From the NCBI GenBank assembly GCA_003415625.1, contig PYIU01000004.1:4774001-4838000 (forward strand): a stretch of DNA of 64,000 nucleotides, in the 5' to 3' direction. The notes below the pieces were generated by a model that did no database searches, was not told the origin of the DNA, and worked only from the letters and a program-made list of their open reading frames with translations. The position numbers and the translations under genes are program-made. Below are positions 12,097 to 25,386 of this stretch, piece by piece; position 1 is the first letter of the stretch; every line of letters begins with the position of its first letter. Source of the stretch: Aquanectria penicillioides (taxonomy: Eukaryota; Ascomycota; Sordariomycetes; Hypocreales; Nectriaceae).

Positions 12097-15000
12097 AATA
12101 CCCCTAAATTAAAAGAAAGACTACTATTTATAGTAATAAAAATTAAAGCTAAATCCCTAATATTTACTTTATATTTGCCCTATCTATTAATTATTTTTAT
12201 TTATTCTATATAATTATAGTGTTTAGCTATTAGCTCCTAAATTTCTAATAAAGTTCTTAAATCCCTATATAGACCTATAGATTTCCCTATTATTTCCTTT
12301 TAATTCTATATAATTTTAATAGAATTTAGCTAGCCTAATAACTGCTAGTATTAATGCATAAAGTATTAAAAATACAATTAATTAAATAAATTATTAATAT
12401 TAATAATAGCAAAAGGGGATCCCTTTTTATTAAAAGCTAACTTTAATGGTTTAGCTATTAATTTCTCTATTGCGCTATTAGGCTTATAGCGCTTAAAGGA
12501 GCTAGCTACTATAGCCTTATTAAGTTACTTCTTTCCTAAAAGAAAGTTACTAGCAGGCTATAAATTCATATATTAATATATTGCATTATCTACCTAAAGT
12601 ATTAATAAAGGCACCTATTTTAATAGGCTAAAAGTAAGTATATAAAATAGTTAATTGCCTTTAGCTAATCTACCTTAAAAGAGTTTGGATTTAATTTAAG
12701 CTATAATAGTTTTAATTAGTTTAGCTTTATTAGCTGCTAAAAGAGCTATTAATTTAGATTTCTTTACTTTTACTATTTAAACTATTAATTCCTTAATTTT
12801 ATTATTCTAGCTATTACTAATAGTATTAAGGTAAATAATTAAATTATTAAAAGTAAAGATATTAATAGCTTATTTTTTAACTTTATTAATAATTTTATAG
12901 AATTTAATATTAATAGATTTAGCATTAGCCTTAAGCTACTCCTTAAATTAAGCAATTTTATTCTCTAAAGTTTTAATTTTAATTATAGCTTAATAGGCAC
13001 TAATAGCTATATTAGCTATAATAGCTTTTATAATAAATAAGTTATTTTTAATAAAGTAATTATACTAATTTAATATATTAATATCTATTAAATAACTATA
13101 CTTTATAGTAATAAAGTATTTAATAGCTAAAGTATTAATTATACTATAAGGATTAATAAAAACTATAGCTATTACCTTTTTCTTTTTAGGCAGCTTAGCT
13201 ATAAAGTGCTAATAGTTCCCTTAAAACTTATTATATTTATTATTTTAGTAAAAGGTAAAGGTATTTATAGCAATAGTTTTAATGCATTAAATAAAGCTAA
13301 ATTTTACCTTAAAAGGCTTAAACTTAATGCTAGTCTTTTTATTAATTTAATTATAGTGCTAATTAATAACTTTCTTATACTTAATAAAAAGGTCTATTAA
13401 AGAGTAGAATTTATTAAATTTACTATTAAAAGTACCCTTTAGGCTATAAAGCTAAAAGTTATAAATAAGGTAAATAAATGCATTATTTTATCTTTAGCTC
13501 TTTAATCTATTAATTAGTTTGCTTAAAAGATAGTAGTTACTATAGGTTATAGTGCCTTTAGTATTAATTCTATTATTCTTTAACCTTACTATCCCTATTA
13601 ATTTATTGTATTTATAGTAGGCCAAACCCCTACTTATAGAAATGTCTATCTTTTATTTAAATCCTTTATAAGTGCTAATAGTTAAAGCAATAAGATTTTA
13701 ATCTATATTTTAAGCATTTAAATCCCTTTTATTATATTAAATAGAAGTCTTTTCTCTTAAGGTCTTTCTACTAATACTCTTTCTGCTATATTTAGTATAT
13801 TCTTTATTAATTACTATAATTTTTTTATTGTTTTCTTTGTTTTTATTCTCTATTCTATTGTCTAAAGATAAAAACTTTTAATTTTAATTTAGATCCCCTT
13901 TCTTTTCTATTTATATTAATGCATTTATATTATCCTAAAGTTATTGCATATTAGTATTTAAGTCTTTACTAAAAAGGCTAATATTATTATTAATATAATT
14001 GCAATTAATAGTAAAGTTATAAATAGATTCTATTAAGTTATTATCTCCTACTAAAGATACTATAGTTAATAATATTATAGTATTAAAATTATTAATATTA
14101 ATATTAAATTTATTGTTACTATTATTATAAGCATTAATAAGCCTATTATATCTATTAAATAATGTTTAGTGCTTATTTAAAAGTTTAAATAAAATATTAT
14201 TATAGAAAACTCTATATTTATTAAAGAAAGATTAATTAATATAGTTTTTAATAAATTAATTAATAGATTTATACTTCTTTTTAATAAAATAAGCTTTATA
14301 TATATTATTTTATTATTTAATTTACTAATATATAGCAATAAGTTCTATATTGCTATTAGCTAATAGTAAAAGGTCTAAAGCTAAAGGGGCTTAAGCTATA
14401 AAGAGATACTAAAATCAATAAAAAAGGAGCTAAGATTAGCAATAAAGGTATTAAATCTAATATAGCAAGCATTAAGCTAGCTATTATATAGATATTTATA
14501 AAAGAAAAATAAAGAAAAGTATAGAAATTAATAGTAAAGGGGCTAAAACTAATAGTAGAGATGCTAAATTTAATAGTATAGATAATAGTTTTTATAGCAA
14601 TTAAATATTTATATAAAATAAAGAAGAAAAGCTAAAAAGTTTAATAGGCAATAGATTCTAGCACTTATACTATTAAAATTAATAAAATGTAAGGCTATAT
14701 ATAAAAATAGAAAATAAAGATTATATAAAGTTAAAGAAGTTAAAAGAGGTATATTAAGCTATAGCAATTGCCTTTATATTATATAGGCGCTTAATTATTT
14801 ACTTTACTTAATTACCCTAATTATATATTAAGTAAGCTAATTATAAATTACTATTAATCTATTTTAAATATTCCCTTTTTTTATAGAATTTAGCTACCTT
14901 TATATTAAATCCTTTTAAATTAAATAGTAAATATATAAAAGAGAATTTTTTTATAATAGTAAGAATTAATAGGCAGCTTTTAGCTATTTAAATATTAAGT

Positions 15001-18000
15001 TTATTATACCCTATAGCAATTTCTAACCTTTTTTTTTATATTCTTTTTTCTATAGTATAGAGTTAGCAATTAAGTATTTATTAATAAAGTTAAAAGCATT
15101 CTCTTTTAATTTAATTTTATTTATTTATTTATTGTTTTTAATAGTATATCCTTTTTATTGCAATAAAAAGTAATGCATTAGCCTTTATTTATATTATTAA
15201 ATCTTTTACTAAACGATTTTATTTACTTTCTATTAGCCTATTGCCTTATTTCTATTAATTTTAATGGCTAATAGTAATAGCAATATGCAATTAAAAGGGT
15301 TATCCCCTTACTTTAGTTTCTATATTTAGGCAATAAAAACTATTAAATATACTTATTAGTATAGAGAGAAGTTAAGTTTAATAACTTAGCTATAGATTTT
15401 ATAGATTACCTTATAGGGTTTAGCTTTAGTAAAAAACTATTTATACTTTAGTTTCTTTAGTAAATAATATCCTTTATATAGCTATAAATAAATAATATTT
15501 TCTTTATTAATCTTAATTAATTAATAATATTAATTATATTAAATCTTTAATAGTATAGCTACTATATTTATTAGAAGTTATACTTTTTATAAGTATAATT
15601 TATATAGAACCTTTAGTGCAGTTTTATTAGCTTTTTAATTAATAACTTTACTTTTAGTAATAAATTTAATAACTATTTTTAGTTTAAAACTATATAGTAG
15701 TTTATTTAGCAAGCAATCTATAGCTAAAGCAATTATATTATTTAAGTTATATTAAATTGCTAAAAGTGCTTATATTTAAGGTATATTTAGCTTTATAGCA
15801 GTATAATACTATACTATAATTTCTATTATTTAATTCTTCCTTTTAGATATACTATTAATTTAAAAGTAATATACAATAGATATAAAGACCCCTATATTAA
15901 GAAAGGCTAATATAGCTCTTTATATACTGCTTATAAACTTTAGGTTCTAATTGCTAAAAATATATATAAGTATTCCCTAATTGCATAAAAGCAATACTTT
16001 TAGCAAAATAAATGCTTAATTCTATATAGTATATATTAAATGCTTTAATATAAGGATAGTTTTCTTTAAAAATAAATAGTTTATTAAGTATAGCTAATTT
16101 AGCTTATTATAGTTTAAAATTGCCTATATTATATTTATAAATATAACTTTAAGAAGGTTAATTATAAAGTTTAATGCAATAGTATAAAATAGTTATAAAA
16201 CTATAGGAATTAACTTTAGTTTGCCTATTAGCAGTCTTCTATCTATTAAATTCTCTTTATATATTAAATAGTATGCAATAAACTTTTTTACTATTTTATT
16301 TATTTTATAGAAATAAATATAGCTTAATTTATATAAAATCTTAAAGATTTTAGTATACTATAAGTTATTATAGATAATTATAAAAATAGTTTTAACTATT
16401 AGCCTAAAAATATAAAGTCTCTTTTACTCTTTATAATCTATATAATAAAGCAATCTATTTTCTACTAGCTCCTATAAATAGAATAGGTTTATATACTATT
16501 TCTTCTATAGGTTTTAAGTATTATTCTATTAAATCCCTTAAATATAGGTATAGATCCTATTAAGTTTTAGGTCCTTACTATATCCCTTAAGCATTTCCTT
16601 ATAGAATTTAAGTAATATTGCAATTTTAACTGTATTGGCTTTTGCTATATTAGCTTTAGTATTTAGCTTATTAAAATAGCTATTTATAGCTTGCTAATAG
16701 AGTGGTTTCTCTATTAATAGCCTTAAAAAAGTATTTAAAACTATATTAAGGGTTCTAAAAATATAGAATATTTTTAGGTTAAATCTAAAGAGATAATTAA
16801 AGATCTTAATAAGCTTTAGGTTAGCTTTATTAAAGTCTATTATATTAAGGGAAGTATGCATTATAATCCCTTTTATAGTAGTATAATCTATTATAATATT
16901 AATTAAACTGCAGTTAAATTAAACTATTTTCTATAGCTTTTTAATAGCTTAGGCAATTGCTACTACTTTTGCCTTAATGGAACTATAGCCCCATTCCATT
17001 AAGGAGGTTAATCTTAAAAGGAATAGTATTAGTTTTAATTAAATAGCTAAAATATTCTTGCCTAAAATGCTAATTCTATTTTAGTTTCTATAGAGCTAGA
17101 AGATATATAATTTAAATCTATTTTTATATGCATTTAGCTTAAAAAATAAAGGCTTTATTAAATTATAATAATAGAAAAGGAACTGCATTTTTAAAAAGGT
17201 TTTTAGGTTTTAAAATGCTTTTAATTCTTTTTCTATTAGTTTAAATATTTAGATTATTACTTTCTTCCTTTAAGTTAGTTTTAATAGCCTAATTAAAATT
17301 AATTATTGCTCTTTAGCTTACTGCAATATTGCCGTTTTTTATATCTATAGAGATTGGATTTAAATATTATATTATAGAATTCCTTATTATAGATATTCTA
17401 CTATTTTAATAAAGGTTTTAAATGCTAATAGATTCTTTAAAAAGATTATTTTTGCAAATGCCTTTAATCTATTGCTTATTTTATAGATTTCTTTACTATT
17501 AATAATAAAACCTAATAGCTATACTATAGGGTATCTAAAAAAGGATTTCTTTATTGCAATTTATAGCCTATTATTTTATATTAACCTTAAGATAATTTTT
17601 AAGTGCTTTAAATAGTTATTTAAGGTATTAAAAAAGATAATTATATTATTAATATAGGCTTATATAAAGTATCTATATTCCTTAAAAAGTTAATCTATAA
17701 ACCTTTATATAAATACTAATGCATTTTTAAATCCTATTAATGCAATATTAAAAACCTTAAGTTCCCTATTAAATATAATAATTATATAGTTTCTATAGGC
17801 ACTTAAAATAGATAGCTAATAAAAAAACTTTAATCTATTTATTATAAAGTAAAATTTCTTGCCCTTTATATTAGCTATAATATTAAATTAATTAAATAAA
17901 GAGTAGGCATTAAGTACAATTAGTTAATTAAGTAATTATAAATTAACTATAACTTTCTCTTTCCTTTTGCTATTTACTACCCTTTAGATAATAAAAGTAA

Positions 18001-21000
18001 AGCATACTATTAGGGCCAATTAATCTATTAGTTCTATTTTGCCTTTTGCTTATAGCTTATTGTGTTTTTTATTTAATAAGGTATAGTTTTTAGTGCTTAA
18101 TAGGTATTTCCTAACTATATATTTTTAGTTCTACTATTTATCTATTAAATCTATTTGCATTTTTATTTCTTTAGGCATAAAAATAATCCCTCTATCCCTA
18201 TAAATGTTATATTTATCTATTATATTATAGATCCTTTTTGCTATTGCCTAATTTAAATAGGCTATATATATTCTATACTTATTCTTAATATTAGGGATAT
18301 CTTTAGGTCTAAAAATCCTATAGCTTAAAGTACTAGTATTAACCTTAAATAGATTAAATCCTTTATCTTTTTTTAATAGATTGTCCCCTTTTATAGCAGC
18401 TAGAAATCCTTCTATAGAGTTAAATTCCTTTCCCTATAGGCTAAAGATACTTTTATCTATTTTAATATAGTTAGCTTTCTCCTTTTTATTATAATTAGCA
18501 ATTTATTCTATTTATTATTGCTATTTTATAACTAGCTTTTTATTGCTAGTATTATAAATCTAAATTAATATTAAGGTAGTTTTATCTATTATAGTATTAA
18601 AAATAGCGCTATAAAAGGATTGAAAGTAATAGGCCTTTAGATTTCTTTAGGTATCTCTAAAGTTAAAAAGGTCCTTTTAATTAGCTTAAATAAAAGCAGT
18701 TTTCTTTAGTGCAATTACTATTATACTTATATTAATTACTGCTTTAATAAAGTTCTTTTAATGCATTTAAAATACTTTTACCCTAAAGATTATATTATAG
18801 ATTAAGTAAAATATAATACTAAAGTTAATAAAATTAACTTTAGCTTTATATTTAAATAGAAAGTTTATTTCTATTAGCATTTTAAGTCTTAATTATTCTA
18901 TAATATCTATAGTTACTATAAAATATATAGATACTTTTTTATTTCTAGCAATTCTAAATATATAGAAATTAAAAGTAGCTAATTTTAGGATTTTTATATT
19001 AGCGCTAATTCTATTTACTTTCTTTAGGGCTTATTGCTTTTATATTACTTTTATTATATAAGCTTTTAACTATTTTTTATTAATTAAAACTATTAAAGTT
19101 TTAGTATTAATATAAATATTATAGGAATTGCACTTATTATTAAACTTAATTAATAGCTTAAAGTAAGTATTTACTCTCTTTTTTAAATATTAATAAAAGT
19201 TAGGCCTATTTATAGCTTTAATAATTTAGCCTATTTTTAATATAAAGTTTATATCTTTTATTCTTTTTTTATTTATATAATAGACTTTTATAAAAGCTAA
19301 ATTATCTTTATTCTTTTTAGTAAAAGAACCTTTTAATAATTTATTAAAATTATCCCTTTCTTTTATTAATATATATTTACTATTTAATAGTTCTTAATAT
19401 CTTTAATAGAATTCTTTATTATTATAGTATAGCTAAACCTTTAAGAGATTGGCTTTACTATTTAAAGCTCCCTTTTAATATTAATATTAATTAAATCTTT
19501 ATAGAGGCAGTTAATTTCTACTATTTTACTTTTAAGCAAATATATATATATTATAGTTATTATTTCTTTATTATTTATATAATTAATTATTCTATTAAGG
19601 TTTTATCTTTTATTAGTCTATTTTAGGCTTCTTTAAGGTTAAGTTTCTATATTAAGTTTCTTAATTATTAAAGCGTTTTAAAGGTATAGTTTAGTACTAT
19701 CTATTAAAATAGTTTTCTTTACCTTAATGTCCTTAATGCATTTCTTTATCTTTAGTTATATTATTAGATCTATTGCTTTTATTAGCAATAAATGCCTTCT
19801 TTATATTAAGTCTATTAACCCCTTAAAATATAGCTTAAAGCTTATCTTTAAGCTAATATTGCTTTTTATTAATTGCCTTTAAGAATAAAGATCTTATATT
19901 CTATACTATTAATGCTAAATAAAGCACTTTTAGCTTTAGATTTAGTTTTATATAGACTGCAAAAAGGAGCTAAATATTAGCTATATAGCTAAAAGCCTAC
20001 TTTTTTATAAAGATTTCTATAGTAAATACTTATATAGAAATATCTTTTATAATATTAGTCTTAATATATTTAGCTAATTCTAGCCACTTTATTGCATTAT
20101 TTAGCTTTATTTTAAATTCTTTATAGAAGTATATATATAGTATATTAATTAATTGTTTTTATAGCTTTTCCCTTTTATTTTAATTTAATTAATAGTAATA
20201 TTAAATAAGTGCAAATCTATAAAATAAACTCTATAGATTTATATAGATATATTCTTAAGTATTAGGATTGGCATTTATTTAATAAGATTTAAATGCATTA
20301 ATCTATAGTTTAATATTACTAAAAATAATCTATTTTCTATTATAAAATATACCTTTACTATTAGTATTCCTTTCTTTTGCATTAAGCTAAAAGAGGCCTA
20401 TATTTTAAAGTTAAATATTATCTTTATAAAACTTTAATGCAAAAGTTAATACTTAATTAAGCGCTTTTATATTCTATTAAGGCAGTTTTAATATTATTAG
20501 TCCTAAGGGTAGTTAATATAGAAAACTATTTATATAGCTTAATATACCTTTATTTTTATACCTTAAGTACTATAAGTTATAAGGCTAGCTTTAGTTATAG
20601 ATCCTTAATTTCTAACCTTATTTAATTAATAAAGGCTCTTTAATAGATAAAACTAAAGGCCTAATATAATAATTCTAAACTATTACTAAAGTGCTTACTT
20701 TTAGTAGCTAAACTTAAGCCTAAAATATAGAATTTATTAAAGTAATAGTAACTTTCTTTATAAATAGTGCTTAATTTAATAGTTTTACTCTTTTTAATTA
20801 TTAATAGATTGCTTGCACTATTGCTATTAAAGGGTTAAGTTTTATACTTTATTTAATAGTATTAGAAAATCCTAATAATTCCCTTAAACTAAAGGTTTTC
20901 TAGCTATTAATAGGATTTATCCCTATTAATATTAAGTTTAATAAAATTAAGGTTAATATTTAGCCCTTATTTAATAAACCCTTTAATTCTTTAGGGTCTA

Positions 21001-21237
21001 TTAAATCCCCTTTCTTTTATTAAAATAGGTCTTATAGTAGTCTTTATAGAAATAATAGATTATTTATTAGTTTCTTCTCTTTTTCTATTAAAAGTCTTTA
21101 ATTAAAGGTATTAAAGATTATTGCCTTTTTTTTAATAGATCCTTTTTAATTAGCTATAGATTCTTAATTGCAGTTAAAGTTCTTTAAAGAGCTTAAATAT
21201 TATGCCTTTAAGCGCTCCTTTAGCATTAGTTCTACTA

Positions 21238-23323
21238 CTGTATTCTCTCAATAAATTGAACTACCTTAGCGTGCCTTAGCATACGCCAGTGGCTTGCCGA
21301 TCACACCACTAGCAAAATTTAGCCGGCAGCTAGTTTCAACTTCCATATATAACCTTAATATAACTGCTACTTAATATAATAATAATTTTATGCATTTCTT
21401 AATGTTAAGGGTATTTTAACTAATAAAAATAACATCCTTAACCTTTAATTGGTAGGATTAATAATTATTATTATCCTAAAGGCATTAAATAAGGTCCTTC
21501 TTTTTCCTTAATATCTTAAGCCCCCTATTTTTTAGCATTTCCTTAAGGGCAAAGATCCCCTTTTTATAATATTGTATTATTAGCATTAATTTATTATTAT
21601 TAGCTTTTAGAAGCTCTTTATTATTATATAAAGGATCTACTAGATCTTCTTCCTTAATGATAATTTCTTTAGTAGTTTCCTAGCCTGTAAAGTTGATCTA
21701 ATCCTTTAGGATATCCTTAATCTAGATAAAATAGTCTTTAGTTCTATCTAGCTGCATACTTATTCTATAGTTAAGAAATAACTTTTTAACTATTTTATAA
21801 CCTTCTTTAAGGCATTAAATAGCCTTACTAATAATATATATAATTATAACTCTTTTATTTCTAATAGATTACTAAAAATCCTAACCTTTTAGTGCCTCTT
21901 TTTGCTTTATATAGTTATTAATTGCCTTCTTTAACTATTGCTTAAATGGCCTATTAATTGCAGTATTAAAAGGTTGCAAAAGGCCTATATAACCTAATAG
22001 AATTATTGCTAAGGTAATATTCTATTTCTTTAATTTCTCTTTAATAGTTAGGGTCTTATAAAAAGTGGCTGCATCTATTACTAAAAGTGTATCCTTATTA
22101 TTCTCTATATAAAGCGGCATTAAGTAATTTTAAATTTATTTTAAAAAAATATCCTTATTATTATATGCTATTTTATTGTACTCTATAAGAACATTAAGGG
22201 CATAAAGGTAGCCTTCTTTTTTAAAGATTTAACTACCTTTTAAGGTTAAAATACCATAAAAAATAATAGTAGGTTAAAGTCTATAAATGCCATTTATAAA
22301 GATATATAAAATTAAGGTTGCTTGCCTTTTATTCTATTTGCTATAGTTGCTTTTCCCTAATATAGATTTAATACCTTTTGCCTCCTAAATAGACCCATTA
22401 AAATACTTAAATGGTATTAGTATTTCATTAAGATTAAGTATTAACTGCTTAAGAAACCGCTATTTTAATAAGTTTAGAATAATTATAATAGCTTAAGATT
22501 GGGTTTAGATTGTAGAGATACACCTAATAAATTGTAAGAACCTATTTATAATATCAATATAGTCCTTTAGCCGCTTAATTAATTGCTTAGTAACTTAGCG
22601 CTTAATGATATTATAATGCTAAAGGAAGCCCTACTATTAGCTATTAGAAAAGCGGAAAAGCCAGTTATTTTTTAGGTATAATTCCTTAAAAATAGCATAT
22701 AATTTAACCTAGAACCAAAAGGTTATAACTACCCTATGCTATGCCTAGCGCTCTTAGAAAAGGCTAAATAGCCTCATTTTAAGGTCCGGCCAATAAGGGG
22801 AAAAATAACAATATTAGTCTTCAATAAGGGACTTATAGAAGGTAGCCTATCTACAAACTGTAGAGTAGGGTATTTAAAAATGCTATAATGCCTTATGAAT
22901 AGAGGGAGGGCCAAACTCGCCCTAATACTAGTGGCAATAGTGTATTAATTAAATAATAACCTTCTCTTTTTTCCTCTTTAAGTAAGAGCATTCCCTTCTA
23001 ATAATAGGCTTTAATACCTTTATCTTTCGGTCTTTATACGGCTTCTTTTTTGGCCTGTATTTCATAGCCTTAGTTGTATTGGAATTAACTTCTTAAAGCA
23101 GTAGCATTGCAAAGAAATTGGCATTAGCAATAGCTTTACTAAAGATAGCTTCTTAAGTATGAAAATTGGTAACTTTAAATATAAGGACATAATGCCTTCT
23201 TAATATTTGACCCTACAGTTTTAATTTCTATACTAACCTTTTAGGGCAGGGATCTGCAAAATGGCGTTTTATTAAGCCATATTGTCTTACGCTAAGGTAG
23301 TTCAATTTGTTAAAAGAATATAG
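21238..23323 (-). mobile_element. Tc1/mariner (pogo/Fot1-like) DNA transposon, degenerate transposase
   Basis: The element is 2,086 bp with 35-bp terminal inverted repeats (21,238-21,272 and 23,289-23,323). The inner 20 bp are perfect and the outer part differs by four transitions. A TA dinucleotide flanks each end (21,236-21,237 and 23,324-23,325), as expected for Tc1/mariner insertion. The minus strand carries a broken DDE-superfamily transposase. Near 22,100-21,900 it reads DTLLVIDAATFYKTLTIKEK followed by a segment like IPxGxTGLLQPxDxAINRPFK, typical of pogo/jerky-type transposases in fungi. Stops from CAA/CAG to TAA/TAG make it inactive. Its ends keep CpG and CpA that the surrounding retroelement has lost, so it probably arrived later. 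Confidence 0.85.
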
Positions 23324-23786
23324 TATTTTAGTATTTAAGATAATACTTTTAATTATTTTTTAAGTAAATATAACTATATATTAGTTAATAATATTTCAAT
23401 AAATAGAAAAAGCTTCTTCTTAAGGCTAACTGATATTTTATAGTTTACTATTATTATTATATATTTAATAGAATAGATTCTTTAATTTATTAAAAATAGA
23501 AGAATCTATTAAAGTAACTTCTTTTATAGTATAAGTTAGATTTTATAGTAAAAAGGTCTAAAACCTTTAGATTATAGCTAGATCTACTAGTTATAGCTTA
23601 TTAATTGCAATTTAATCTTAAAAGGGAAAGAATTCCTTTTTAAGTTAGCTAGTCTTATTTATTTAGCTCTTACTATTAATTTTAATAATTCTACTAGTAT
23701 TTCTATTATCCCTTTATAAGTTATTAACTTCTAGATAGTTAATAGAGACTGCAGCTATACAATAGAAAGAAGCAATTACTATTACT

Positions 23787-24097
23787 TATTATAGTTTATT
23801 TATTCTATTATAAGTAGTATTAAAAGTAATAGTCTTAATAATAAAACTATTATATTACTTATCTTATAGTTATACTAAAAGGCATATATATAGGCTCTAT
23901 AGTTATATTAAAATTAATAGCTTAACTATAAGTAATAATTAATTGTATATTAAACTTTACTTAACTTATATCTTAAAACTACTATAATAATAGGTCTTAA
24001 GGTATAAATATACTTATAGATTATTAACCTTTATTTAAGAAATATAAAGGCTAACTATTTAAAAGTACTATCTATTATATAATCTATATATATAATA
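23787..24097 (-). repeat. 5' LTR of the 12.3-kb gypsy element
   Basis: This is the partner of the 11,786-12,096 copy, with the same length and the same degenerate ends. CCCTT follows directly at 24,098. It is called the 5' LTR because the internal coding order is on the minus strand. Confidence 0.85.
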
Positions 24098-24102
24098 CCC
24101 TT

Positions 24103-25386
24103 AAGTATATTATCTCTCTTTATCTTAAAGTTAAAACTAATAAAATCCTTAATTTTAATTAATTATAAGTTTATAATCTTCTTTTTGCTTAAAGTAGGCT
24201 TTATTAATATCTTTTTATTTCTTAAAAAACTAAATATTTTATTTAAAGCTTTTAAGGGCTCCCTTAAAGTATAAAAGAATTAGCTTCTTTAATACTTAAA
24301 GCTTTTATCTTTATTATCTTTTACTTTAGATTTTAATTTATCTTTAAGCTATATTTTATATTTAGTCTTTAATTTATTTTTAATCTTTTAATTAAAGTGC
24401 TTTTATAGCTTTTATATCTATTATATTATCTTTATTATTTACTATATTATAATACTTAAATCTAGCTAAATCTTCTATAGGTCCCTTTTAATAGGCTTTA
24501 CTAACCTTTTAGGGGGAGGTAGGAAATCCTTAAGATTATCTTTTCCTTTAGTAAAATCTTCTTTATTATTAGTTTATTTAATTGTTTTAATAATAGGGAC
24601 TAGCTTTAGAGCTAGCTTTAAAGCTATTGCTTAAGTTTTAGGACCTTAATTAATTAATATTGCAAGCATTAACTTTAAAGGATAAACTTTAGGTTAGTCT
24701 AAACCTTTTAAATAGCTATAATTTCTTCTTAAATTAAAGCTTTAGGCTTATAACCTATAAACAATATATAGGTATACATAAAGATAATTATAGTAGGCAA
24801 TATATGCAATAGGTTAGTTTAAATCAATTAGAATTTATAAGGAATAGCTAGATAGTGGTTGCAGAATGCAGTTACCTATTTATAGTATAGGGATTCCCTT
24901 ATAAGGATATATGGCCTTAAGACCTAGGCCTATAAGGCCCCTAAAGTCAGCTTGTGGCCGGCCGCTATATTTATAGCGGCGACTACCTTTGCCCAGCCGC
25001 TATATCCATTAATAGGTATAAAAGAAAAGGAAAAAAAAAAGGAAAAAAAAAAACCCCCCAATTATAATATAGGATGCTAGGGAAAGTAGTTCAGTTGTAT
25101 AAGTCTATAAAGTGACACAAACAAGAATAGGCTATATGTTAAGGGCCGTTTGAATTGGATGTTATGGCCTAAGGCAGCAAGACTAGCCAAAGGCCAAAAG
25201 TGGGTACCTAAAAATTAAAATAAACAGGTTAAAATAAATGGTCGATTTTGGACGTGTTAAAACTAACAGTCAAGCGCTTATTTTAACCATTGTTTACTTT
25301 AGAGAAGCTATTAGTGGCTTTAGATGTAGTTATAAATATTCTTTATAAGATATGGAGCCATTACTGCTCAGCCGGACTGATAAACA
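24103..25386. other. End of the AT-rich block and transition to normal-composition DNA
   Basis: From 24,103 to about 24,880 the DNA is RIP-like. A degenerate minus-strand frame reads KEDFTKGKDNLKDFLPPPK and may be the gag end of the copia relic. At about 24,950-25,010 a GC-rich hairpin occurs (GCCGCTATA paired with TATAGCGGC, with a second CCGCTATA copy nearby). A purine run follows at about 25,023-25,052. At 25,229-25,288 an 11-bp inverted pair (GGTTAAAATAA/TTATTTTAACC) encloses about 40 bp. No gene is seen before 25,387. Confidence 0.5.

Larger units (their letters stand above)
11786..24097 (-). mobile_element. 12.3-kb Ty3/gypsy LTR retrotransposon with paired LTRs and 5-bp target duplication
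   Basis: Two 311-bp direct repeats bound the element, and CCCTT lies on both outer sides (11,781-11,785 and 24,098-24,102). The minus strand carries gypsy pol: aspartic protease-like sequence near 19,000-18,800 (MLIEINFLFKYKAKVNF), reverse transcriptase at about 18,050-17,600 (VIVNLQLLN..., GFKNALVFI*RFID, AYINNIIIF for the YxDD box), RNase H at about 17,100-16,600, and integrase with its zinc region at about 16,400-15,700 (YLIYKENLIDRRLLIGKL, AKIFKILYKLSYIY). Upstream pol/gag sequence is split by the DNA transposon at 21,238-23,323. About 3 kb between integrase and the 3' LTR (12,097-15,000) has readable degenerate frames that I could not identify, including a minus-strand frame at about 13,210-12,430. 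Removing the nested insertion leaves about 10.2 kb, long for this group. Confidence 0.8.

Noticed and set aside
11315..13400. Two 64-codon plus-strand frames (11,315-11,509 and 13,206-13,400) in the AT-rich block
   Set aside because: Lys/Ile/Leu/Asn-rich low-complexity peptides lying antisense to degenerate retroelement frames; chance openings.
1..25000. AT-rich block considered as mitochondrial or bacterial DNA
   Set aside because: Stop codons fall where CAA/CAG are expected in retroelement frames, and no organellar genes, rRNA or tRNA were seen; RIP explains the composition.
25080..25120. tRNA-like phrase (GTAGTTCAGTTGTATAAG)
   Set aside because: No pairing acceptor stem or T arm could be drawn around it.
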